Positions 25,416 to 34,736 of a DNA stretch of 64,000 nucleotides are shown in pieces. The translations under genes and the position numbers were made by a program. The stretch comes from Fulvimarina pelagi HTCC2506 (GTDB taxonomy: Bacteria; Pseudomonadota; Alphaproteobacteria; Rhizobiales; Rhizobiaceae). Position 1 is the stretch's first letter. The number at the start of each line of letters is the position of its first letter. The notes below the pieces were generated by a model. The model saw only the letters and a list, made by a program, of their open reading frames with translations. It had not been told where the DNA came from and did not search any database. The stretch is taken from contig NZ_DS022272.1 in the NCBI RefSeq assembly GCF_000153705.1, positions 1,991,839 to 2,055,838 of the forward strand, read 5' to 3'.

Positions 25416-26642
25416 ATGGCCATGGCGACTAAGCTCAGCATCAAAGCTCTCTATAAAATCTTCGGTGAACGCGGCGACGAGGCGATGCGCCTGATCGAAA
25501 GCGGCAAGACGAAGGACGAGATCCTCGCAGAGACCGGCGCGACCGTGGGTGTCAACGATGTCAGCGTCGACATCGAGGAAGGCGAGATCTTCGTCGTGAT
25601 GGGGCTTTCGGGATCGGGCAAGTCGACCCTGATCAGAATGCTCAACGGCCTCATCGCGCCGACCTCCGGGACGATCACTATCGACGGCGACGACATCGCC
25701 CATTGCAGCGACGAGAAGATTCGCGAGATCCGTCGTCAGAAGATCTCGATGGTTTTTCAGCACTTCGCCCTGTTCCCCCATAAGACGATCCTCGAAAACG
25801 CGGCCTTCGGGCTGAAGATCAAGGGCGTGGGCGTTGCGGAGCGGAACGAGCGGGCACGCAAGTCTCTGGCCCAGGTCGGGCTCGAACAATACGCCGACAG
25901 CTATCCCGAACAGCTCTCGGGCGGCATGCAGCAGCGTGTCGGCCTTGCCCGTGGTCTCGCTGCGGAACCGCAGGTCCTCCTGATGGACGAACCCTTCGGC
26001 GCGCTCGATCCGCTGATCCGCCGGGACATGCAGGAGGAGCTCCTCGAACTGCAGCGCTCGCTCGGCAAGACCATCGTCTTCATCACCCACGACCTCAACG
26101 AGGCGCTCATCCTCGGCGACAAGATTGCGATCATGAAGGGCGGCCGCTTCGTGCAGGTCGGTACGGCCGAAGAGATCGTGGGCAGCCCAGCCGACGCCTA
26201 TGTCGAGGCCTTCACCAAAGATATCGACCGCTCTCGCGTCTTCCCGGCCCAGCGTGTCGCAAAGCCGGCGGAGGCGCTGCAGAAGGCCGATCTCGTCGCT
26301 CCGTCTGCGTTGTCCGCAATGGAGCGTCTCGGCCGCGATGCGATCTACGTCGTAGAGAACGGCAAACCGGTGGGCGTGCTACGCTACCGGGATGCCCAGG
26401 GCGCGCTCCAGAACGCAGGCGGCGACTGCTTGTCGGCGCTGGTGACGAGCTTCCCGAAGGCCGATCGCAAGAAACCGATCTTCGAACTCTACCCGCTTGC
26501 TCGCAAAGGCCTGCCGATCGCGATCGTCGACGATGCGGACCAACTGATCGGGGTGGTCGAACCGGAGACCATCTTCGCCGAACTCGCTGGCGACGACGAA
26601 ACGGTGGAAGAAGAGGCCGCGCTCAAGACCGCGGCCGAGTGA
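25416..26642 (+). CDS. proV: Glycine betaine/proline ABC transporter ATP-binding protein
   Basis: A 408-residue ATPase of the OpuAA/ProV family powering import of compatible solutes under osmotic stress. Walker A is GLSGSGKST (63-71), the signature LSGGMQQR (167-174), Walker B VLLMDEPFGALD (188-199). The N-terminal extension LYKIFGERGDEAMRLIESG and the DRSRVFPA segment after the core mark the ProV subtype. Residues about 290-400 form a degenerate pair of CBS-like repeats, which in relatives sense ionic strength. An ATG two codons later (25422) is an equal start choice. First gene of proV-proW-proX. Confidence 0.95.
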   Translation: MAMATKLSIKALYKIFGERGDEAMRLIESGKTKDEILAETGATVGVNDVSVDIEEGEIFVVMGLSGSGKSTLIRMLNGLIAPTSGTITIDGDDIAHCSDEKIREIRRQKISMVFQHFALFPHKTILENAAFGLKIKGVGVAERNERARKSLAQVGLEQYADSYPEQLSGGMQQRVGLARGLAAEPQVLLMDEPFGALDPLIRRDMQEELLELQRSLGKTIVFITHDLNEALILGDKIAIMKGGRFVQVGTAEEIVGSPADAYVEAFTKDIDRSRVFPAQRVAKPAEALQKADLVAPSALSAMERLGRDAIYVVENGKPVGVLRYRDAQGALQNAGGDCLSALVTSFPKADRKKPIFELYPLARKGLPIAIVDDADQLIGVVEPETIFAELAGDDETVEEEAALKTAAE

Positions 26643-26717
26643 CGCAAGTTTGACATTCCGACTGGCGCACTGACGGCCGGACGGCCCGGCGCCCGAACCC
26701 GCACCTGGTGACCCATA

Positions 26718-27653
26718 ATGTACAGTCCCGCAGACATGCTCGAGATTCCCTTCGCCGACTGGGTCGACGACTTCGTTCGCGGCTTTCTAGTGCCGACCTT
26801 CAGGCCGGTGTTCCGCGCCATGCAGGAGCCCGTCGACTTCCTCATGCAGAATCTAGACGCATTCCTGAACGCGGTGCCCTGGCTGATCTTCGCTGCCGTC
26901 CTCGGCTTGATCGCCTGGCGCACCGCAGGTCGTGGTATGGCGATCTTCACGGTCCTCGCGCTCGCCTTCATCGACATGATCGGCCTGTGGTCGGAGACGA
27001 TGACGACGCTCTCGATGATCATCACCGCGGTGGTCTTCTGTATCGTCCTCGGCGTGCCGCTCGGGATCGCTGCGGCGCGCAGCGACAAGTTCCTGTCGAT
27101 CCTGAGGCCGATCCTCGACATCATGCAGACGATCCCGAGCTTCGTCTATCTCGTGCCGATCGTGATGCTCTTCGGCGTCGGCACGGTGCCGGGCGTCATC
27201 GCGACCATCATCTTCGCGCTTCCGCCGATCATCCGCCTCACCAATCTCGGCATTCGCAATGTCCGTGGCGATCTCATCGAAGCGGCCAAAGCGTTCGGTT
27301 CGACGCCGCGGCAGATCCTCTGGGAGGTGCAACTGCCGCTCGCGTTGCGCACCATCATGGCCGGTCTCAACCAGACCCTGATGCTCGCCCTCTCGATGGT
27401 CGTCATCGCGGCTCTGATCGGCGCGGGCGGGCTCGGGCTGACGGTGAACACCGGACTCGGACGCCTTGCGGTTGGGACGGCGACGGCCGGAGGCGTCGGC
27501 ATCGTGCTCCTCGCCATCATTCTCGATCGCATCACACAGGGTCTCGGCGAGGCCAAGAAGCGGACAGACGAGTCGAAGTCGGTCAAAGGCACTGTCAGCC
27601 GACTGCTCAAGCCGATCTTCGGCGGAAGCCGTTCGACCGAGCCGGCGGAATAA
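26718..27653 (+). CDS. proW: Glycine betaine/proline ABC transporter permease
   Basis: A 311-residue inner-membrane permease. The N-terminal part (IPFADWVDDFVRGF and PTFRPVFRAMQ) is the usual ProW lead, followed by a first helix group, the core DMIGLWSETMTTLSMI, PLGIAAARSDKF, and the coupling loop EAAKAFGSTPRQILWEVQLP (at about 193-212), which contacts ProV. The GAGGLGLTVNTGLGRL segment near the end is a strong family mark. It follows proV by 75 bases and precedes proX by 190, where relatives keep all three in one operon. Confidence 0.95.
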   Translation: MYSPADMLEIPFADWVDDFVRGFLVPTFRPVFRAMQEPVDFLMQNLDAFLNAVPWLIFAAVLGLIAWRTAGRGMAIFTVLALAFIDMIGLWSETMTTLSMIITAVVFCIVLGVPLGIAAARSDKFLSILRPILDIMQTIPSFVYLVPIVMLFGVGTVPGVIATIIFALPPIIRLTNLGIRNVRGDLIEAAKAFGSTPRQILWEVQLPLALRTIMAGLNQTLMLALSMVVIAALIGAGGLGLTVNTGLGRLAVGTATAGGVGIVLLAIILDRITQGLGEAKKRTDESKSVKGTVSRLLKPIFGGSRSTEPAE

Positions 27654-27843
27654 CCCCGATTCTCGAACGCCGCGCCGTGATTGCAGCGGCGTTCCGATAT
27701 CGAGCCTCGCGCTAGATCATAAAGTGCGCGGTTTGACAGGGATGTGCCCGAGTTGCGAGACTCCGGCACGAAATAGGTGCGGCAATCCAAGTGGATCGCC
27801 ACATCCTGCCAATAAGAACCAATCATAGGGAGTTTGAATACGA

Positions 27844-28920
27844 ATGATGCATAAGTCCACGAAGGCTCTTCTCGTCGGCGCGACGGCACTGTCCATGGCT
27901 TTTGTCGGCACCTTGCCGGCCGCCGCTCAGGACGGAGCCTCGATGCCGGGTGAAGGCACCACCGTCACCATGGCCCGCCCAACTTGGGACACCGGCTGGT
28001 TCTCCACCGAAATCTATCGCCAGCTCCTGCAGGAACTCGGCTACGAAGTCGGCCAGCCGACGACGCTCGATGCGCCGGCTTTCTATCAGGCCGTCAGCCA
28101 GGGCGACGTGACCGGTTGGGTCGAGGGCTGGTTCCCGCTGCACAACACGTATGAAAGCACGTTCAGCAACGGCGCCGAGCAGATCGGCTATGTCGCTCGC
28201 GGCGGAGCCCTGCAGGGTTACCTCGTCGACAAAAAGTCGGCCGACGAACTCGGAATTACCCAGATCACCGACTTCACCAAGGATGAAGTCAAACAGGCAT
28301 TCGACCGCAATGGCGACGGCAAGGCCGATCTCGTTGCGTGTCCTCCGGGCTGGGGCTGTGAGGAGACCATCACCTTCCAGCTGGACGCCTTCGAGCTGAA
28401 CGATCACGTCAACGCCATCCAGGCGAACTATTCCGCCGCCATGGCCGACGCGATCGCTGCCTATCAGCAGGGCAACCCGATCTTCTTTTACACCTGGACG
28501 CCGAACTGGACCGTCAACGAGCTCTCTCCGGGTGAAGACGTCGTCTGGATCCAGACCCCTGAAGTTCGTCTGCCGGAAGAGCAGATGAACCTCGCCGACG
28601 CTGCGACTGTCGAGGGCGTCGAGGGCTGCGTTGCCGATCCCTGCGAAATGGGCTGGCCGGCCAACGACATTCGGCCTGTCGTCAACTCGGAGTTTCTTGA
28701 AGCCAATCCCGCCGCACGCGTGATCTTCGAGAATGCCTCTATCCCGCTGAAAGACATTTTCGCGCAGAACGCCGAGATGAACAACGGAGCCGACAGCGAA
28801 GAGGACATCGTCCAGCAGGCTTCGACCTGGATCGAGAACAATCAGGAGACGGTCGATCAGTGGCTGTCCGATGCCCGCTCCGCCGCTGAAGGTGGTTCGG
28901 AAGGCGAAGCTGCCAACTAA
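27844..28920 (+). CDS. proX: Glycine betaine/proline substrate-binding protein
   Basis: A 358-residue periplasmic binding protein with a signal peptide (hydrophobic 8-27, cleavage near AAAQ). Aromatic residues that box the quaternary amine are visible in MARPTWDTGWFST and VEGWFPLHNT, and FFYTWTPNWTVNEL. DRNGDGKADLVACPPGWGC (154-172) matches the E. coli ProX stretch, with an EF-hand-like Asp/Asn series and a cysteine pair likely to form a disulfide. The protein resembles E. coli ProX more than the OpuAC of Gram-positives. It is last in the operon and followed by an intrinsic terminator. Confidence 0.95.
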   Translation: MMHKSTKALLVGATALSMAFVGTLPAAAQDGASMPGEGTTVTMARPTWDTGWFSTEIYRQLLQELGYEVGQPTTLDAPAFYQAVSQGDVTGWVEGWFPLHNTYESTFSNGAEQIGYVARGGALQGYLVDKKSADELGITQITDFTKDEVKQAFDRNGDGKADLVACPPGWGCEETITFQLDAFELNDHVNAIQANYSAAMADAIAAYQQGNPIFFYTWTPNWTVNELSPGEDVVWIQTPEVRLPEEQMNLADAATVEGVEGCVADPCEMGWPANDIRPVVNSEFLEANPAARVIFENASIPLKDIFAQNAEMNNGADSEEDIVQQASTWIENNQETVDQWLSDARSAAEGGSEGEAAN

Positions 28921-28966
28921 GCATCTATCGGTAAAGGCCGTACGTCGCGGCCGGCGCTGATGAAGG

Positions 28967-28993
28967 GGCGGGTCCGATCGGGCCCGCCTTTTT
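28967..28993 (+). terminator. Intrinsic terminator of proVWX
   Basis: A nine-base-pair stem, GGCGGGTCC (28967-28975) with GGGCCCGCC (28980-28988), contains one T-G wobble and a GATC loop and is followed by five T. It lies 46 bases after the proX stop. Confidence 0.9.
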
Positions 28994-29197
28994 CGTTCGC
29001 GGCAAGGGAGTGCGTTCGATCCCTCCCTGTAGCGATCGCAATGGACTTAGCGGCGCTCGTTATGAGCGCGAGACTTCTTGAGCGGATCGTGGGAAACGCG
29101 GCACCGACACGGCGCTTCCTGTGCGCGTCGAAGGTCGCGATCATGCTCACATTGGAAGGGCTGCGACGCTATCCGCTTCGGGCCTTTCTGTTACCGT

Positions 29198-30187
29198 TTA
29201 CCGGTTGAGGAAGCCGGAAATTCCACCGCTGCCGCCGATGCGGTTGCCGTTGCGGTCATAGCCAGGCCGGCGATGTTGCTCGGCGGCGTAGGCCTTTTCG
29301 CTGATCGGCTGGCCGGTCCTATAGCTGAAGGAGGATTGGGTCGCGAATTCGCTCGCGCTCATGCGCGACTTCAGTTCCTCGACCTTCACTTGATCCTGCA
29401 TATGCTTGGAGATCACGAGGTCCGGAACGTTCGTCTGTGGACAGGGGCCCGTAGGCGAGAGCTGCGCGATCGTCTCGGCCGACTGGTCGAAGATGTAGCG
29501 GCGGTCGCAGACCCCTACATGCGGCGGCTTGCGGGTCTGCTCGAAATAGTCCGAACCCTTCTTCAGCATCGTCCAGAATGCGTAATGTTCCGAATTGCTG
29601 TGACGCGCCATGTTCTGCGGCGTCATGCGGAAGGGATAGGCCTGGATCTGGAAGTTTCGCTGTCCGCCCTCGAAGGAGTGGCGCGCGAGGCCGTAGATTT
29701 CCTGCACCTGCACGTCGTCCATCGCGTAGCAGCCGGAGGAGTTGCACGAACCGTGGATCATCAGATGGCTGCCGGTGCGGCCGTTCGCCCGATCATAGGT
29801 GTTCGGGTAACCCATGTTGATCGCGAGATGATAGCTGGAATTCGGGTTCAACTGGGTCGGATTGACGTTGTAGAAGCCTTCGGGAGCCTGGCGATCGCCT
29901 TCAGCGAATTTCGGCCCGAGCTTCCCGGACCAGGCGCAGATCGGATAGGTCTTGAGGTGCGCGTAGGTCCCATCCGTACGCTGCTTCCAGACCTCGAGTT
30001 CCGATTCTTCCTTGAAGAGGCGCACCAGCATCGGCGAATTGACGCCCATGCTGTTCGCCCGTATCTGCGCGACGAGTGCGGCCGGTAACGGCGCTTCCGC
30101 GGGCAACAGATCGGCGTATTTGCAACTGGTTGCTGTGAACAGCGCGGTAGCCAGGAAAGCTCCGGTCAAGAGGCGGCGGACAATCAT
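29198..30187 (-). CDS. L,D-transpeptidase family lipoprotein (YafK-like)
   Basis: A 329-residue murein-modifying protein. From ATG 30187 the N-terminus is MIVRRLLTGAFLATALFTATS then Cys22, a likely lipobox, so the protein would be anchored in a periplasm-facing membrane. The catalytic motif HGSCNSSGC (145-153) has the His and Cys of the YkuD/YafK L,D-transpeptidase domain; KTYPICAWSGKLGPK and EGFYNVNPTQLNP are YafK-type lead segments. A long C-terminal part rich in polar residues and glycine follows. A Met 16 codons further upstream is a possible start, but the shorter one gives the signal sequence. In Hyphomicrobiales, L,D-transpeptidases shape the polar cell wall. Confidence 0.87.
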   Translation of the reverse strand: MIVRRLLTGAFLATALFTATSCKYADLLPAEAPLPAALVAQIRANSMGVNSPMLVRLFKEESELEVWKQRTDGTYAHLKTYPICAWSGKLGPKFAEGDRQAPEGFYNVNPTQLNPNSSYHLAINMGYPNTYDRANGRTGSHLMIHGSCNSSGCYAMDDVQVQEIYGLARHSFEGGQRNFQIQAYPFRMTPQNMARHSNSEHYAFWTMLKKGSDYFEQTRKPPHVGVCDRRYIFDQSAETIAQLSPTGPCPQTNVPDLVISKHMQDQVKVEELKSRMSASEFATQSSFSYRTGQPISEKAYAAEQHRRPGYDRNGNRIGGSGGISGFLNR

Positions 30188-30360
30188 GATCCCGTGGCTT
30201 CCCCCAATTGAGGAGCGCGGGACGACCATCCCCATAGCCGGACCCCGCGCTCTGTCTTATCCGCGACCCGGGGCGGCGTGCCCGGCGGATCGCATCACGC
30301 GGGAAGCTTGAGCCGAATGCCGAACCTTCGCGCGTTTCCCCTCATCCTCGTAGAAGCAAA

Positions 30361-30375
30361 TTAAGGTGTCGTTAA
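30361..30375 (-). promoter_or_regulatory. CtrA-type box upstream of the L,D-transpeptidase gene
   Basis: The 340 bases between the L,D-transpeptidase start and the accA stop hold no gene. TTAA (30361-30364), seven bases, TTAA (30372-30375) is a perfect match to the CtrA recognition pattern TTAA-N7-TTAA. It sits 174-188 bases upstream of the L,D-transpeptidase ATG. Cell-cycle control is an inference from this match. Confidence 0.5.
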
Positions 30376-30527
30376 ACAGCCCTATTTTGCTTCGGCCTGC
30401 TCACTCGCCGCAAGCGCGACGGGGGCGAGCCCAGCCGAGTGTCAGATGGTCGCATAACAGCGGCGAGATTTAGGCAGAATAACCCGACGGAAGACAACTG
30501 CGCTGCGTTGCGGCAGGGCAACAACGA

Positions 30528-31481
30528 CTAAAGATTGCGACCGATCGATAGAAACTTTTCCCGTCGCTGAGTCTTCAAGGTCGCACCATCGAGGCCGGAC
30601 AGTTCCGAAAAGCCCGCACGGACGTGACTTGCGGCGGCTTCGATCGCACTGTCCGGATCGCGATGGGCGCCGCCGATCGGCTCTTCCACAATCGCGTCGA
30701 TGATCCCGAACTCCTTAAGATCCTGCGCCGTAATTTTCATTGCCTGTGCAACATCTCTGGCGCGGGTCGCGTCACGCCAGAGAATCGATGCGCCTGCTTC
30801 GGGCGAAATCACCGAATAGATTGCGTGTTCGAGCATGTAGACCCGATTCGCCGTGGCGATGGCGATGGCCCCGCCGGAGCCGCCCTCGCCGAGGACCACC
30901 GATACGAGCGGCACGGTGAGATTGAGACAGGTCTCGATCGAGCGGGCGATAGCCTCGGCCTGACCGCGCTCTTCTGCACCAATGCCAGGATAGGCGCCGG
31001 CTGTATCGACAAGCGTGACAACCGGGATATCAAACCGGGCGGCCAGCTCCATTACGCGGACGGCCTTGCGGTAGCCCTCGGGCCGCGCCATGCCGAAATT
31101 GTGCTTCAGCCGCGTCTGGGTGTCGTTGCCTTTCTCCTGACCGATCACCGCGACGGACTGGCCGTCGAACCGGCCAAAGCCGGCGATCATCGCGTAATCC
31201 TCGGCGTAGTAGCGGTCGCCGGCAAGCGGCGTGAAGTCGGTGATCAAACGCTTGATGTAGTCGTTACAGTGCGGCCGGTCCGGATGGCGCGCGACCTGCG
31301 TCTTCTGCCAGGGGGTCAGCTTCTGATAGAGGCTGGCGAGCGCGTCCCGGGAGCGCGTCTCCAACCGGTCGATCTCTTCGTGCACATCGACTGCACCGTC
31401 CTCGGCCTCGATCTTCCTGAGTTCGAGAATCTGTCCCTCGAGGTCGGCGACTGGTCGTTCGAAATCCAGGTAGTTGTACAT
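30528..31481 (-). CDS. accA: Acetyl-CoA carboxylase, carboxyltransferase subunit alpha
   Basis: A 317-residue crotonase-fold subunit that, with AccD, passes carboxyl from biotin to acetyl-CoA in fatty-acid synthesis. The N-terminus YNYLDFERPVADLEGQI, then RHPDRPHCNDYI, QEKGNDTQTRLKHNFGM and VTLVDTAGAYPGIGAEERGQ (about 159-178) are typical, as is GEGGSGGAIAIA with the oxyanion glycines. The ATG at 31481 is chosen; the open frame runs 20 codons further up with no family similarity. It lies 94 bases downstream of xerD on the same strand, the usual rhizobial order xerD-accA. Confidence 0.96.
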   Translation of the reverse strand: MYNYLDFERPVADLEGQILELRKIEAEDGAVDVHEEIDRLETRSRDALASLYQKLTPWQKTQVARHPDRPHCNDYIKRLITDFTPLAGDRYYAEDYAMIAGFGRFDGQSVAVIGQEKGNDTQTRLKHNFGMARPEGYRKAVRVMELAARFDIPVVTLVDTAGAYPGIGAEERGQAEAIARSIETCLNLTVPLVSVVLGEGGSGGAIAIATANRVYMLEHAIYSVISPEAGASILWRDATRARDVAQAMKITAQDLKEFGIIDAIVEEPIGGAHRDPDSAIEAAASHVRAGFSELSGLDGATLKTQRREKFLSIGRNL

Positions 31482-31575
31482 TCGTTTCCGTTTCTCGCCC
31501 GAGAACTCCTCACGCCTCGCCGGCTGCTTCGGTAACGTCAAGGGGATCCATGGAGTTCGATTTGCGCGTCTGTTA

Positions 31576-32547
31576 TCAGGGCCCGCGCCCTACCGAAAGG
31601 GGATGATGCTCGGTGACGAGCTTGTGCAGACGCTCTTCCAGCACGTGAGTATAGATCTGGGTCGTCGAAATATCGGCATGGCCAAGAAGCTCTTGAACGG
31701 CGCGCAGATCGGCGCCGTTCTGCAGGAGATGGCTCGCAAAGGCATGCCGCAGAACGTGCGGCGAGATTTTGGCGGCGGATATGCCGGTGCGCGCGGCAAG
31801 ACCCTTCAACTCGCGCGCAAAGACCTGGCGGCTGAGATGGCCGCTCTCGGAATCGGCGGGGAAGAGCCAAGGCCCTTCGTTGTTCAAACCAGCCGCCTTT
31901 AGCGCCTGACCATAGGCGTCGAGCGACTCACGGGCCGCCGCGCCGATCGGCACCAGACGCTCCTTGTTGCCTTTACCGAGAACTGTGATCGTACGCGCCC
32001 GGTTGACGAGCATGCTCTTCGGCAAAGAAACGAGTTCCGATACACGGAGACCGGTGGCGTAGAGAAGTTCGACGAGGACGCGGAGACGGATCGCGCGGAC
32101 GCGCGAAGACGGCGAGAGCTCGGCGTCGTTCGTTTCGGCCTCAGCAAGATCCAGAAGCCGGTCGACCTCGTCTTCGCTCATGACCTTCGGCAGGGGTCGC
32201 TTCTTGCGGGCGCCCTCGATCGGACTTGTCGGATCGTCGGTCCGCCGACCTTCGGTATAGAGAAAGCGATAGAGCTGGCGGAGCGCCGACAGCCGCCGAG
32301 AGCGTGTCGACTCAGACAGCCCTTCGGCGGAAAGCGAAGTGAGATAGGCGCGGATCGCATCGCTGTCCGCCCGCATCAGGCCACCATGGGGTTTCAGGAA
32401 GCTGCGCGCGGCGTCTAGATCGCGGGCATAGGCCTGGAGCGTGTTGTCGGCGGCTCCGCGCTCCACGGCCATCATCTCCAGAAAGGCCTCGATCACCGCA
32501 CCATCGCCAGGTCCGATGCTCGAACCACCATCCTGTGGCGCGTTCAT
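31576..32547 (-). CDS. xerD: Tyrosine recombinase XerD
   Basis: A 323-residue recombinase that resolves chromosome dimers at dif with XerC. The N-terminal SAM-like core-binding domain is about 18-105. Catalytic residues seen are Arg in [12 protein letters not shown], Lys in [13 protein letters not shown], the box [19 protein letters not shown] (His and Arg) and [15 protein letters not shown], with the His and the nucleophilic Tyr near 299. Gene order xerD-accA downstream and a small membrane gene then aroK upstream is the standard alphaproteobacterial context. Its start overlaps the stop of the upstream small gene (ATGA). XerD rather than XerC is chosen from order. Confidence 0.95.
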   Translation of the reverse strand: MNAPQDGGSSIGPGDGAVIEAFLEMMAVERGAADNTLQAYARDLDAARSFLKPHGGLMRADSDAIRAYLTSLSAEGLSESTRSRRLSALRQLYRFLYTEGRRTDDPTSPIEGARKKRPLPKVMSEDEVDRLLDLAEAETNDAELSPSSRVRAIRLRVLVELLYATGLRVSELVSLPKSMLVNRARTITVLGKGNKERLVPIGAAARESLDAYGQALKAAGLNNEGPWLFPADSESGHLSRQVFARELKGLAARTGISAAKISPHVLRHAFASHLLQNGADLRAVQELLGHADISTTQIYTHVLEERLHKLVTEHHPLSVGRGP

Positions 32548-32783
32548 CGAGCGCTCTCAGCGGCGGCTTCGGCGCCGCCAGTCGCTTCCGCCGCTTCGTC
32601 CGGAGCCGGTGGGGCAGGCTCAGACTCCGGCTCCGGCTCGACAGGCGTCAGCGGCGGCAAGGGGACTTCGATCGTGAGTTCACTGCGCGTCGGCTCTACG
32701 AAGTAGACGAGCGCAGCCATGATGCCGTAGATGATGCCGGCAATGATCGCGAGGATCGTGAGGAGACGGAAAAGGGTCGGCAT
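32544..32783 (-). CDS. Small single-pass membrane protein upstream of xerD
   Basis: A 79-residue protein with a membrane helix ([21 protein letters not shown], about 9-28, quoted in part) and a proline- and glutamate-rich tail ([18 protein letters not shown]). The short helix followed by [14 protein letters not shown] matches the small protein found between aroK and xerD in other rhizobia. Function unknown. The tail lengthens the usual form of about 50 residues with low-complexity sequence. The stop overlaps the xerD start, so the two are coupled; aroK starts 226 bases away on the other strand. Confidence 0.72.
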   Translation of the reverse strand: MPTLFRLLTILAIIAGIIYGIMAALVYFVEPTRSELTIEVPLPPLTPVEPEPESEPAPPAPDEAAEATGGAEAAAESAR

Positions 32784-33009
32784 CGCGGCGTTCGGCGGAT
32801 TTCGTGATGCGGCCTCTGGGGAAAAGGCGTCTTCGCGAAAAGGGCGGCGGTTCTTGGAAAGGCTTTTATCTTGGCGCGCCGATATTGCAAAGCAAAACTC
32901 GGCGCAATCCCTTTTGTTGGCGTAGTTTTCGAGGGACGACTCGCCTGAAAGGCCGGCCCGACAACGCGGCCCTCGGCAACTTGCGACGAGTGAGGAAAGA
33001 CGCAACTTA

Positions 33010-33591
33010 ATGACATCGACCACGGCAGCGCTCGATTATTCGGATGTCCGGGAGAAACTCCAGGACCGATCGGTCGCGCTCGTCGGTCTGATGGGAGCAG
33101 GCAAGACAACCGTTGGGCGCAGACTTGCAGCACTCCTTGGACTTCCTTTTTCCGACAGCGACCAGGAGATCGAACAGGTCTCGCGGATGTCGATCCCGGA
33201 GCTTTTCGAAGCCTATGGCGAACCCGAATTCAGGGCACTCGAAGCCCGCGTCGTCTCACGGCTCGTGCAGGAGGGACCGCGCGTCTTGGGCACCGGCGGC
33301 GGCGCCTACCTCAATCCGGAGACCCGGAGTCATCTTAAAGATCACGCTGTGACCCTCTGGCTGAAGGCCGACCTCGACACGCTGATGGCGCGTGTCATGA
33401 AGCGCAACAATCGTCCTCTCCTGAAGACCGGCGATCCGCGTAAGATCATGTCGAAACTGATGGGCGAGCGCTATCCGGTTTACGGCAGTGCGGACATCAT
33501 CATCCAATCGCGCGACGTAAAGCGCGAGGTCATCGCGGCCGAGGCGGCAGAGGCGATTCGAGCCTATCTGTGCAGGAGAGATCCATCGTGA
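33010..33591 (+). CDS. aroK: Shikimate kinase
   Basis: A 193-residue kinase of the aromatic amino acid pathway. The P-loop is GLMGAGKTTVGRRLA (26-40), followed by FSDSDQEIEQ with the shikimate-binding Asp, EPEFRALEARV, VLGTGGGAYL and RNNRPLLKTGDP. The first ATG gives a 20-residue lead without known function, usual for rhizobial AroK. It overlaps aroB by four bases at GTGA (33588-33591). A GAGG about 14 bases before the ATG is a weak ribosome site. First gene of an aroK-aroB-CNNM operon. Confidence 0.96.
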   Translation: MTSTTAALDYSDVREKLQDRSVALVGLMGAGKTTVGRRLAALLGLPFSDSDQEIEQVSRMSIPELFEAYGEPEFRALEARVVSRLVQEGPRVLGTGGGAYLNPETRSHLKDHAVTLWLKADLDTLMARVMKRNNRPLLKTGDPRKIMSKLMGERYPVYGSADIIIQSRDVKREVIAAEAAEAIRAYLCRRDPS

Positions 33592-34736
33592 ATGCGGAGC
33601 GAAACGAGGGCGAATCTGCGCCCCGTGGACCGAAGACGATCACTGTCCCACTTGGCGAGCGATCCTACGACATCGTCATCGGGCCGGGCTTGATCGACGA
33701 AGCGGGAACGCGGATCAAGAACGTGCTGCCGCACGCACGGGTCGCGATCGTGACCGACGAGAACGTTGCGAGGCTGCATCTCGACAGGCTTCGTATAGCG
33801 CTGGATTCGGAAGGGATTGACCACAACGCGATCGTGCTACCGGCTGGCGAAAAGACAAAATCCTACGGCAGTCTCGAACAGGTGGTCGAAGCAATTATCG
33901 AGGGCCGGTTCGAGCGTGGCGACATCGTTCTCGCGTTCGGTGGCGGCGTCATCGGCGACGTCGCAGGTTTTGCCAGCGCGATTGTCCGGCGCGGCATGGC
34001 GCTCGTGCAGATGCCCACAAGTCTTCTCGCCCAGGTCGATTCCTCTGTAGGCGGCAAGACCGGCATCAATTCGCCTCAGGGCAAGAACCTCGTGGGCGCG
34101 TTCCACCAGCCGAGCCTGGTCCTCGCCGATACCGCCCTCCTCGATACGCTATTGCCGCGGGAATTTGCAGCCGGCTACGCGGAAGTTGTGAAATATGGAC
34201 TGATCGACCGGCCGGACTTCTTCGAGTGGCTGGACGAGAACCACCGCGAGATCTTCGCTGGCGGAACCGCGCGTATCGACGCGATCGCTGCCGCCTGCGA
34301 AGCCAAGGCCGAAGTGGTCGCGCGTGACGAGATGGAGGAAGCCTCTCGCGCGTTGCTCAATCTCGGCCACACCTTCGGCCATGCATTGGAGAAGGTCTGC
34401 CGATACGACGCGGCCCGGCTCGTCCATGGCGAGGGCGTCGCGATCGGCGTCTGCCTTGCCCACCGTTTCTGTGCTCATCTCGGCCTTGCCCCGGATGAGG
34501 ATGCGCGGCGTATCGAGATTCATCTTTCGGCTGTCGGCCTGCCGACCCGCATCCAAGACATTCCCGGCGAAGAGCCGAAAGTCGATGATCTGCTAGATGC
34601 CATCGCCCAAGACAAGAAGGTCTCTCGCGGCGCGCTTACCTTCATTCTTACCCGAGGCATCGGCAAAGCCTATGTCGAGAACGGCGTCGATCCTCAAACG
34701 GTCCGTGGCTTTCTGGAACAGGAGCTTTCGCAATGA
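33588..34736 (+). CDS. aroB: 3-dehydroquinate synthase
   Basis: A 382-residue NAD- and metal-dependent enzyme making 3-dehydroquinate from DAHP. Recognised are GERSYDIVIGPGL (about 22-34), FGGGVIGDVAGF, PTSLLAQVDSSVGGKTGINSPQGKNLVG (in part), FAAGYAEVVKYGLI with Glu and Lys of the metal site and LNLGHTFGHALE with His ligands. Translation starts at GTG 33588 behind AGGAGA; the GTG overlaps the aroK stop, so expression is coupled. The upstream extension in the same frame is not needed. Its stop overlaps the start of the following CNNM gene (ATGA). Confidence 0.97.
   Translation: MNAERNEGESAPRGPKTITVPLGERSYDIVIGPGLIDEAGTRIKNVLPHARVAIVTDENVARLHLDRLRIALDSEGIDHNAIVLPAGEKTKSYGSLEQVVEAIIEGRFERGDIVLAFGGGVIGDVAGFASAIVRRGMALVQMPTSLLAQVDSSVGGKTGINSPQGKNLVGAFHQPSLVLADTALLDTLLPREFAAGYAEVVKYGLIDRPDFFEWLDENHREIFAGGTARIDAIAAACEAKAEVVARDEMEEASRALLNLGHTFGHALEKVCRYDAARLVHGEGVAIGVCLAHRFCAHLGLAPDEDARRIEIHLSAVGLPTRIQDIPGEEPKVDDLLDAIAQDKKVSRGALTFILTRGIGKAYVENGVDPQTVRGFLEQELSQ

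Noticed and set aside
28295-28330. EF-hand insertion in proX as a novelty
   Set aside because: The same Asp/Asn-rich loop and cysteine pair are present in E. coli ProX, so it is a family feature.
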